Source of the DNA: Nematostella vectensis | Lineage: Eukaryota > Cnidaria > Anthozoa > Actiniaria > Edwardsiidae | Length of the DNA: 64,000 nucleotides | Direction of reading: 5' to 3' | Assembly: GCF_932526225.1 (NCBI RefSeq) | Contig: NC_064035.1 | Coordinates: 5,145,501-5,209,500, forward strand | Shown: positions 50,911-62,900 of the stretch, one piece after another | Numbering within the stretch: position 1 is the first letter of the stretch | How the letters are laid out: each line of letters starts with the position of its first letter | Notes under the pieces: generated by a model | The model's database searches: none | What the model was told of the DNA's origin: nothing | The model's input: the letters and a program-made list of their open reading frames with translations, nothing else | Made by a program: the position numbers and the translations under genes

Positions 50911-53900
50911 TTATCTTCTGTTATCTTCTGGTGTTGGGCTGTGTCGCGGTGTGCTTCGCTCAGATGATGACTGATCTTTGTAGCAGTAATAATGTTTGAT
51001 TTCTCCACTTGGGTAAAAAGCAAATGCACTGAAATGCAACAAAAACGACATTGAGATATCACAAATGATGAATATCAAACTTGGCAAAATCACATTTAGT
51101 GATTAAATCCCCCCACAATCAAGTGAAGATTAGTTGAAGATGGGTGTGTGTTTCTCGGTTGACTGACCTTGTCCCTATACGCTTATGGCATTCTCGGCAG
51201 ACTCTCTCATCTGTAATCACAATCTTGTGGGCTTGATAAAACATCCGCTGTTCTTGTATCTAAGCACAAGCATTGTCGAACAAACAAAAATTTTTCAATT
51301 TTAAGTGTACTGTACATTCCTAGGGGGTTAACAGAGTGTATGCAAATCCCTTAGCTGCCAAAAGTGGGTAATGTCTTGTTGAATAATTGTGAATACTATC
51401 CTTTTTCCATGTGATACGACTGGGCAGGGGTAAGAGTGATCTATGAGAATTGTGATCTGTGTTAGGGGTAAGAGTGATCAATGAGGATGGTGATCTGTGT
51501 CAGGGGTAAGAGTGATCAATGAGGATGGTGATCTGTGTCAGGGGTAAGAGTGATCAATGAGGATGGTGATCTGTGTCAGGGGTAAGAGTGATCAATGAGT
51601 GATCAATGGGGATGGCTACTCTGTCAGGGGTAAGAGTGATCAATGAGGATGGTGATCTGTGTCAGGGGTAAGAGTGATCAATGAGGATGGTGATCTGTGT
51701 CAGGGGTAAGAGTGATCAATGAGTGATCAATGGGGATGGCTACTCTGTCAGGGGTAAGAGTGATCTATGAGGATGGTGATCTGTGTCAGGGGTAAGAGTG
51801 ATCAATGAGGATGGTGATCTGTGTCAGGGGTAAGAGTGATCAATGAGGATGGTGATCTGTGTCAGGGGTAAGAGTGATCTATGAGGATGGTGATCTGTGT
51901 CAGGGGTAAGAGTGATCAATGAGGATGGTGATCTGTGTCAAAGGTAAGAATGATTAATGAGGATGGTGATCTGTGTCAGGGGTAAAAGTGATCAATGAGT
52001 ATGGTGATCTGTGTCAGGGGTAAAGGTGATCAATGAGGATGGTGATCTGTGTCAGGGGTAAGAATGATCAATGAGGATGGTGATCTGTGTCAGGGGTAAG
52101 AGTGATCAATGAGGATGGTGATCTGTGTCAGGGGTAAGAGTGATCTATGAGGATGGTGATCTGTGTCAGGGGTAAGAGTGATCAATGAGGATGGTGATCT
52201 GTGTCAGGGGTAAGAGTGATCTATGAGGATGGTGATCTGTGTCAGGGGTAAGAGTGATCAATGAGGATGGTGATCTGTGTCAAAGGTAAGAATGATTAAT
52301 GAGGATGGTGATCTGTGTCAGGGGTAAGAGTGATCAATGAGGATGGTGATCTGTATCAGGGGTAAGAGTGATCAATGAGGATGGTGATCTGTGTCAGGGG
52401 TAAGAATGATCAATGAGGATGGTGATCTGTGTCAGGGGTAAGAGTGATCAATGAGGATGGTGATCTCTGTCAGGGGTAAGAATGATCAATGAGGATGGTG
52501 ATCTGTGTCAGGGGTAAGAGTGATCAATGAGGATGGTGATCTGTGTCAGGGGTAAGAGTGATCAATGAAGATGGTGATCTGTGTCAGGGGTAAGAGTGAT
52601 CAATGAAGATGGTGATCTGTGTCAGGGGTAAGAATGATCAATGAGGATGGTGATCTGTGTCAGGGGTAAGAGTGATCAATGAGTATGGTGATCTCTGTCA
52701 GGGGTAAGAGTGATCAATGAGGATGGTGATCTGTATCAGGGGTAAGAGTGATCAATGAGGATGGTGATCTGTGTCAGGGGTAAGAGTGATCAATGAAGAT
52801 GGTGATCTGTGTCAGGGGTAAGAGTGATCAATGAAGATGGTGATCTGTGTCAGGGGTAAGAGTGATCAATGAGAATGGTGATCTGTGTCAGGGGTAAGTG
52901 TGATCAATGAGAATGGTGATCTGTGTTAGGGGTAAGAGTGATCAATGAAGATGGTGATCTGTGTCAGGGGTAAGAGTGATCAATGAGGATGGTGATCTGT
53001 GTCAGGGGTAAGAGTGATCAATGAGGATGGTGATCTGTGTCGGGGGTAAGAATAATTAATGAGGATGGTGATCTGTGTCAGGGGTATAAGTGATCAATGA
53101 GAATGGTGATCTGTGTTAGGGGTAAGAGTGATCAATGAGGATGGTGATCTGTGTCAGGGGTAAGAATAATCAATGAAAATGGTGATCTGTGTCAGGGGTA
53201 AAAATGATCAATAAAGATGGTGATCTGTGTTAGGGGTAAGAGTGATCAATAAGGATGGTGATCTGTGTCAGGGGTAAGAGTGATCAATAAGGATGGTGAT
53301 CTGTGTCAGGGGTAAGAGTGATCAATGAGTATGGTGATCTGTGTCAGGGGTAAGAGTGATCAATGAAGATGGTGATCTGTGTCAGGGGTAAGAGTGATCA
53401 ATGAGGATGGTGATCTGTGTCAGGGGTATAAGTGATCAATGAGTATGGTGATCTGTGTTAGGGGTAAGAGTGATCAATGGGGAAGGTGAACTGTGTTAGG
53501 GGTGAGAGTGATCAATGAGAATGGTGATCTTTGTCAGGGGTAAGAGTGATCAATGAGAATGGTGATCTCTGTCAGGGGTAAGAATGATCAATGAGGATGG
53601 TGATCTGTGTCAGGGGTAAGAATGATCAATGAAGATGGTGATCTGTGTCAGGGGTAAGAGTGATCAATGAGGATGGTGATCTGTGTCAGGGGTAAGAGTG
53701 ATCAATGAGGATGGTGATCTATGTCAGGGGTAAGAGTGATCTATGAGGATGGTGATCTCTGTCAGGGGTAAGAGTGATCAATGAGGATGGTGATCTCTGT
53801 CAGGGGTAAGAGTGATCAATGAGGATGGTGATCTCTGTCAGGGGTAAGAGTGATCAATGAGGATGGTGATCTCTGTCAGGGGTAAGAGTGATCAATGAGG

Positions 53901-56900
53901 ATGGTGATCTGTGTCAGGGGTAAGAGTGATCAATGAAGATGGTGATCTGTGTCAGGGGTAAGAGTGATCAATGAGAATGGTGATCTGTGTTAGAGGTAAG
54001 AGTGATCAATGAGAATGGTGATCTGTGTTAGAGGTAAGAGTGATCAATGAGGATGGTGATCTGTGTTAGGGGTAAGAGTGATCAATGAGAATGGTGATCT
54101 GTGTTAGGGGTAAGAGTGATCAATGAGGATGGTGATCTGTGTCAGGGGTAAAGGTGATCAATGAGGATTGTTGTCTGTGTATGGGACTATGGGATAAGGG
54201 TGATCAATAAGAATGTTGATTAATGCCTGTGTATGGGATAAAAGCAGTCATGAAGGATGATGATCTGCAAATTGGGTGACGGATGCATCACATACTGACC
54301 TGTAAGTGTTCTGCAAATAAAAGGCTCTTTAGAACTTGACTCTGCTTTCGCTTGGTCTCCTTTTCATCCAGTACATTTAACAAGAACTCATACACTTCTC
54401 GAACTTGGATCGTGGCTGGGAGGAGTTCAAGTGCCTAATTGACAAAAGGCTTTGTTAGAGTACTTACTTATTTTGTTGAATTAGCCCAGCTAAATTCAAC
54501 ACAGTACTTCTCCTTGTTGCCCATTAGGGCAGGAAGTTCTGCAAGTAAGCAGCCAGTGTCTTGGGCCAGCAGGTTCATTTATTAGTACCTTCTTCTTTTT
54601 AAAGCTTACCTTTGCAGTGCTGATTTTTTGATGGTGTTCCTTGAGTATGGCTAGGGCCGCAGGTATGTTTGATGTGACTTGAGTGATCCCTTCAATGTGT
54701 GGGGGGTCCAGGTACATACTCAGGAGTGACAAGTATACCTAGCCAATCAGAATATCTGTCATGGTCTCACACAGTGGCCAATCACAAAAATAGTTTTAAT
54801 TTTGAAGTATACACCTAAACGATCAGAGCATTTATTGTAATTGCGAAAAGTAAAACCTGGCCCATATATTGTTTGAGCGACTTTGCCATCTAAGATTCTT
54901 AAAGCATATTTCTACTAGGAAAGGCAACAGAGATGAAACAGAGATAAAATCATGTTGACTAAGCATACCTCTTTACTTCCTTCCCGTTCTTCACCATATG
55001 TCCTTTGACAATACCTGAATATAACACATAAGATGAAAGTCACATGAGTTATTGGTTAGGATCGGTAGGGGGCTAGAGAGTGGGTCCTGTAAGTATGTGT
55101 ATCCTGGCATTGGAAATCTATAATTATAATATGATCACCATTTGAAAATCTCTACCAAACAGAGTACCGTGAAGGATATTTCCATCGACCCTTGCCATAC
55201 ATGCGCTACTATGTGGGGAACTCACTCTTCAGCTAGTTTAGAGTCCTGTAGCACATGAATGTAGATTGCCAAAGCTTCATCATGTCGACCAACTCGGCCT
55301 AGCAATAGCGCCCTCTCGTGATAAAAAGCTAGAAAAACAATTAGAATACAAATCACGTCTTCCGAGTGAAAAAAACTGGTAATTTGTTGAAATGGAAAAT
55401 CCTGTTATGTCCAAAGGCAAAAAAAGTGTGGCTTCTCCAGTGTGAAAACTCTGGAAATTTCTTGGAACAGAAAATCCAATCATGTCCAAAAACAATAGAG
55501 TGTGACGTCTTCATTGTGAAATCCCTGGTAATATTTTGCGGTAATACACAAGGTGACCGAGAAGAAGATAATGAGTGCTTACACTCTTGGAAATGCGTGA
55601 GAAGGTTCTCGGCCTGATAATACTTAGACGTCTCCAGCAAGAAGAGGAGTCTTCCTCGGAGCTCCCCAAGCTCTCCTGGCTCACTACCAGGGGCAACAGG
55701 CTCATCCCCTGAAAAGGTAAAACCATTAGATGTACCCATGGGCAACAAAGTATAACACATGAACGCATACGTAGTCAATATCCTACAATCACGTGCACAC
55801 ATACGTAGTAAACATTGCACATTCACGTGCACACATACGTAGTAAACATGCACACTCACACGTGACCAATAAAGATCAATTGCGTGCAAATTAGCCTGTG
55901 AGTAAGCACAAAGGGCAGGGTGAACACGAATGATAGACCTGCGCGCCTGAAGAGAAGAATGGAGTGAATAACAGAGTGTTCCCTCTCCCTAGGGCGCGAA
56001 TGGTTTCCGTCTCTCTTATTCCCCAACCCTATGGGCTTGCTACACAGGCTACGTGCAAATAATGTGCGATATTTACTGTGTATATCACATATACCTAGTC
56101 AACATGGTATAATAAAATACTAGACGTTCACATGGTTTACAGAGTACAACCAGCAAGTTCTGTTTTACGGGGGGGGGGGGGGGGGGATCGGGCTGCGGAT
56201 GCCGCTTACCTTCAGGCAACGAGTCCAAATACTCCCTGGTCAACAGTTGAACCTTTTCTCTGTAGCAATTAATCAGTTTGTTATGAAACCTCGGCTGGAT
56301 CTCGTTCCAAATGAAAATAATGTGTTCCTGCAAATGACCAATGGCCGTAACTATGGCTATTATAAGAATGATATGAATATAAGATATGAATGAGGTGTAG
56401 AGACATGCGGGCCAGTTCAATATGATGTCGGACTTAATAACCTCAATAAGAGGGTCTTTGGCGCTATGTTGTTATCTTAAAAATACCAGAGTCCTGGCGC
56501 ACTGTTATTTGTGTTTATATCTAAGACTGAACAGGTAGCATCACTACCCTGGGTACCAGAGCCTCCAGACTTCTCTCGTCCAGTTATACGCTCAGCCAAA
56601 ATGCCGTGACGATACCCAGGGTAGCAGGATCATTAGATCTTCTAACACATAACAGGCATGATCAGGTTCTTGTTGCTATGTTATGATCCAAGTCTTACTA
56701 GGTATGATTAGGCTTTGGTGTTTTGTTCAATATTATCTAAAACATTAAACAAATAGCGCCAGCATTGCTGGCAATGCCTTGCTGTCCTGTTGGGATTGGG
56801 CTCAAGACTCACCAGGTATTTTATGACCAAGTTCTTGGCGTTTAATTCAATATGATCTAAGACTTTGTGTCGAGGTAATGCTTCAACCTCCGGCAAATCC

Positions 56901-59900
56901 TCCGTGAATATCTACAATAAATAAATAATTCACTCTTCAATTTTTTGATTATTGCTGCATCACATGTGATTGAAGTGATTGTATACTGGGAAGGAGACAG
57001 GCGTTATGCATAGTATTCATGAACAGTTGTATCAGGCCTCGAAATATTAGGGAGACACGGAAAAAAGACATCAAGAAAATATTGGGGGCCAAGCCACGCC
57101 CCTCCTGCTCGTTTCCTAAGTTTTTTGTAATTTCATTTTTTTTTATTGTTTCTATTGCATACCTTGAGACCATCATCGGGGTGAGCTTTCAGGACCCAGA
57201 CGGAGAAATCTAAAATGAGTTTCATGTGGTCCGGCCCCAAATGCTGGAGGTACTGGACAGTACGCTGGTGGCCCTTCAGGGGACCGCTGGCTTTCTGAGC
57301 CTGTCGTAACAGCAAGTCGAGGGCTGGCAAATCAGAACACTTCAATAAATGACCTGCCATAGTACTAATTTTCATTAACCAACTCATTTTACACTAACTC
57401 GCCCATGGTGGGTTCCTCAATCCAATTTTGTAGCGATTCTCAATACATCACGACCCTTCCCCTGGACATTCTAACAGTTCTTTTGGTTAGTATGTGGACG
57501 TAAATCATCCGCGTTTCCATAACATCGTAGTTTCGCAGTCAACTCCATTTGTTTGTGAGATTGAGAATCGAAGCGCATAGGTCGCTTTGGCTCAAATGAT
57601 CAGCTGAAATAGCTTCAAAGCGTTTGGAACAAGACATGAACAGTGCAGGCAAAAGATTCGCAGGAATTAGAGCAAGTGATGGTCTAATTAGCAGGTCGCA
57701 AAATTAAATATTATCTGAACAAGATCAAATTATCGTTGTTAACTGTGGCGCCATTTGTTGACTTGCATTAAAGCGATCGAATCTTGAAGGAAGAGTTTGG
57801 AGGCTTTCTTTGTGAGATGACAGGCAAAACTTGAACCTTGGATGTTTTGTAATATATTTTTACTCTTTTATGAGAACTGAACTTTTGCGTTTCTTTTCTG
57901 TGTTGTCAAATGTGGCTCTCGGGCCCTGAGTAAAGTCGAATACAACTTTCGATACACGAAACAAATGAAGTCTGCCTTGATAGTTATGGAAACGCGGATG
58001 ATTGACGTCCACGAACTAACCAAAATCACCGTTAAAATGTCAAGGCGAAGGGTCGCGATGTATTGAGAATCGCTATAAATACAGTAACCCAAGCATGGTG
58101 GGCTCATTAACCTAACCTACTTTACACTAACAACCTTATTTAAACTTTAACTCACCCCGGTGGGTTCATTAACCAAACCTTATTTACACAGCGTTAATTA
58201 ACAGCGCGTTGGGACATAGGACTGCCAATATTTTACTCATATTCTTCAAGACAGTATCTCTTACCCTTTTTGTGAAGTCCTTTAGTTTGATACAAGATGA
58301 CCAGCTCATTGTATTTCTTGTTCTTCATCAGGGCTCGCTCACTTTCTTCCACATGACTGTTGTTGTCCTTTAGACGCAGAAGTGGCGCAACAAGAGCATC
58401 ATTCGTCTAACACATAAGCACAACACACAAAAACAATCAATCATCAAACAGAAACAACACAAAGAGACCATTCGTCTTACTCTTTACCCGGGTGCTATGG
58501 TACGAATACCCGCTTTCAGCAAATAACCACAAGGAGGTAAAAGCTATTGGTATATCTTGCGTTATGTTACTGCATGTGTGCCTGTTTATTCACCTGTAAG
58601 TAACATTTTAATAACGTGGTGTCGATAATCTGGCGCCTCTGTTTTAGGTTCTTCTGAGCCTTGATGTCCTCTGAATAACAGCAAAAAGAACAACAAGAGC
58701 AAGATGAGTACGTAACCTAACCATAGATTGAAAACAGAATGGATACAAACAAAATAGAAAATCGACATGGAACTACATTGCTCGCTCACCTTCACTTAAC
58801 TCATCTTCAGGATTTTTCAACTTTTTCTGGTTTTCCACTGCTTTATCAGCGGCTTTAATCAGTTCATTACGTTTCTAGATAGAGACAAATAATGTTCTTA
58901 TTAATTTTGATGGCATTCAATTTGATGCTATTGGTGTCGCACATGTTTCTACCTGTTCTACGAAAGCTGTAAGGGAGATATAAAAAACAACTGAAAAATG
59001 GCCAGAACTGAAAAGGTATCAACACCACCACCAATCTAACCACAACCATCGCCATCAACTTAACCAGCAACATCACCATCACCATCATCTTCACCCCAAC
59101 ACCATAACCAACATACCATAACTACCAACACCACCATCATTTTACCACCAAAATCGCCATTATCCTCACCACAAACATCACTAGCAACATTATCTTCACC
59201 ACCATCACCGCCATCATCACCAACATCGACATCATCTTCACGACTGACAACATCATCTTCATCGTTATCACCAACAACTTCACCACCAACATCACCATCA
59301 ACATCACCACCAACATCACTTAAAATACCACCATCATTTTACCATCAAAATCGCCATTATCTTCACCATCAACATCACTACCAACATCACCATCATCTTC
59401 ATCACCAATATAACCATCACCTTCACCACCAACATCACCATCAACACCATCTTCACAACCAACATCACCATCATCTTCATCACCAACATTACCGTCATCT
59501 TCACCACCAACACCATTAACATTATCTTCACCACCATCACCATCACCATCAAGATCATCATCATTTCATCACTATCATCACTATCATATTCGACACTAAC
59601 AACTTTACCACCAACATCACCATCATCTTCACCACCAATATAACCATCACCTTCACCACCAACACCACACTTATCGTCATCACCATCATCACTACCATCA
59701 TAATTGTTATAGCCATTGTCTCTATTAGTTAACACTGACCTGGGTGAGATACTCGACCAACGCCACATAGCCCTTCTCCGTCTCGCTCATCAAGAGCTTA
59801 GGCGGTTCATCAGGGTATTCCAATTGCTTGCGGAAATCTGATGGAAGAAGGTCCTCAAAAAGTCCAATCACATGTGTTGGGTCTGAGGGGAAAATATCAT

Positions 59901-62900
59901 CATTATCATCACCATCTTTTATTGTCACAAATATATTGGCAGTAAATCATGCCCTTATTACACTTTATTTTAGCGTAAATTTAATTTCGCAAATTTCGCG
60001 ATTTTTCAAATTGACGAGAAAATAAAGTTAAAATTGGGGTGCGCGAAAATTTAGTGAGTACACAAAAAAATCCTTTGGTTAAAATATTAGCCGTTAAATA
60101 AGCTTTATGGAAATACCTTGTCTATTTAGTCGTCAAATGTACATATAGTGCCGAAAGGGGTTGTGTTGGACAATTCTTGAAACAGTATTTATAGAATTTT
60201 GTGGAACTAAATTTAGTCCATGCAAGTTTTTGTTACAGTTCGTTACAGTTTTAATGATTAAAGCACATTTTAATTTGACTTGTTTTGCTTGGTTTTATTG
60301 TCAAAAAATCGCAAAATCGCGAAAATTATCGGCCTTGTTTTAACGAAAATCGCGAAATCGCGAAAATAAAATGTCGCGAAATATCGCCATCTCAAAATCG
60401 CGAAATTTTGACGTGCTATTCCCCAAACGCTGACCTTTATATAATTTTAATTTAAAAGCCGCATTGTCACCAGTTTACTTCCGGAGGTCCGACAGAAACC
60501 TCAACCGTTAAAAGACAAAAGAATCTGTTAAAATCCGAGATATTAAACAGGCCATTCGCTCTAAATTATCAATCACACCCTCAAAGAAACTTTCAATAAA
60601 CACACTGCTTTCAATATTTTAAAATATTTTTCGCGTTTCCGTTAAAAATCATCGGAGATTGTTACGTAATCGACCGGAAGTAGACTGGTGACAATGCGGC
60701 TTTAAGCAGCATGTATCATGGATTTACGTAGTCATCTGGTCTTGTACATAACAATTCGTGGCCAGCCTTACCAGTTTCCAAGCGTGCAAAGAGTTGGAGT
60801 GACTCATCAAAGCGTTTCTGGCAGAATAACTCGAAGGCATACATATTTTGGATACTCTCAATCCTGCGGGACTTCTCTGTTGCTGGCTCATTCACGATTT
60901 CCTGTCAACAAAACAGAAAATTAATTGGCCAGTCCTGAGGATTGTAAGAATATCTTATATTTTAATCAGCTTTTAAAAAAACTACTAGATGTTGTTCTTA
61001 CTGGGGCTTGGCTAGTGGCTTTAGAGTCAAAGGAGTATCAGAATTTAAAAAAGCTACTAGATGATGTTCTTACTGGGGCTCAGCTAGTGGCTTCAGAGTC
61101 AAAGGAGTATCAGAATTTTAAAAAGGGCATAAGAAGCATGCCCGTACACTCCAATGGAAATCCGCTCATATTTAGGAAAATTAAGTAGCACTATGAGGTA
61201 GGACGAGCTGCCTAAGAGAAAATGGTCCACTTTATGGGTAAACAAACCCTACCGCCAAAATCCTGGCTACGGGCCTGGAAAGAAACCACCAATAAGTACA
61301 TGGAATGACTTTGGTTTGATTAGAACCTTACTGACAGCATGGGTGCCAAGTTAGTATAAATAGTGGGGTAAGAGCCCCACACTTTTTAAGTAGGAAATAG
61401 GTGATTCAAGTATGGTAGTACTTTTAAAAATATTCAGCGTTTTAGTTCGGATGCATAAAACTTTCCCCGATGCATTTTCACAATCAAGTTTTGTTTTGTG
61501 CCCTCACTTCTAGGCCACCTCTGCCACCCTTTGTTAAACATCGTGCTCCGTAGTACTCACTGCTAGCATGAGAGCCAACTTAAACTGCGTACTCTGTAGT
61601 ACTCATTGCTAGCATGAGAGCCAAGTTAAACCACATGCTCTGTAGTACTCACTGCTAGCATAGAGCCAAGTTAAACTGCATAATCTGTGGTACTCACTGC
61701 TAGCATGAGAGCCAAGTTAAACTGTGTGCTCTGTAGTGCTCACTGCTAGCATGAGAGCCAAGTTAAACTGCGTACTCTGTAGTACTTACTGCTAGCATGA
61801 GAGCCAAGTTAAACTGCGTGCTCTGTAGTACTCACTGCTAGCATGAGAGCCAAGCTAAACTGCGTGCTCTGTAGTACTCACTGCTAGCATGAGAGCCAAG
61901 TTAAACTGCGTGCTCTGTAGTACTCACTGCTAGCATGAGAGCCAAGTTAAACTGCGTAATCTGTAGTACTCACTGCTAGCATGAGAGCCAAGTTAAACTG
62001 CGTGCTCTGTAGTACTCACTGCTAGCATGAGAGCCAAGTTAAACTGCGTGCTCTGTAGTACTCACTGCTAGCATGAGAGCCAAGTTAAACTGCATAATCT
62101 GTAGTACTCACTGCTAGCATGAGAGCCAAGTTGAACTGTGTGCTCTGTAGTACTCACTGCTAGCATGAGAGCCAAGGTAAACTGCGTGCTCTGTAGTACT
62201 CACTGCTAGCATGAGAGCCAAGTTAAACTGCGTGCTCCGTAGTACTCACTGCTAGAATGAGAGCCAAGTTAAACTGCGTACTCTGTAGTACTCACTGCTA
62301 GCATGAGAGCCAAGTTAAACTGCATAATCTGTAGTACCCACTGCTAGCACGAGAGCCAAGTTAAACTGCGTGCTCCGTAGTACTTACTGCTAGCATGAGA
62401 GCCAAGTTAAACTGCGTGCTCTGTAGTACTCACTGCTAGCATGAGAGCCAAGCTAAACTGCGTACTCTGTAGTACTCACTGCTAGCATGAGAGCCAAGTT
62501 AAACTGCGTGCTCTGTAGTACTCACTGCTAGCATGAGAGCCAAGTTAAACCACATGCTCTGTAGTACTCACTGCTAGCATAGAGCCAAGTTAAACTGCAT
62601 AATCTGTAGTACTCACTGCTAGCATGAGAGCCAAGTTAAACTGTGTGCTCTGTAGTACTCACTGCTAGAATGAGAGCCAAGTTAAACTGCGTGCTCTGTA
62701 GTACTCACTGCTAGCATGAGAGCCAAGGTAAACTGCGTGCTCTGTAGTACTCACTGCTAGCATGAGAGCCAAGCTAAACTGCGTGCTCTGTAGTACTCAC
62801 TGCTAGCATGAGAGCCAAGTTAAACTGCGTACTCTGTGGTACTCACTGCTAGCATGAGAGCCAAGTTAAACTGCGTGCTCTGTAGTACTTACTGCTAGCA

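Noticed and set aside
59137-59768. Met/Val-rich minus-strand frames
   Set aside because: Microsatellite translation in a VPS39 intron; only the last part (59882-59740) is a true exon, in its own frame.
60925-61188. 87-residue frame with a 24-residue repeat
   Set aside because: A 72-nt tandem duplication on the non-coding strand of a VPS39 intron.
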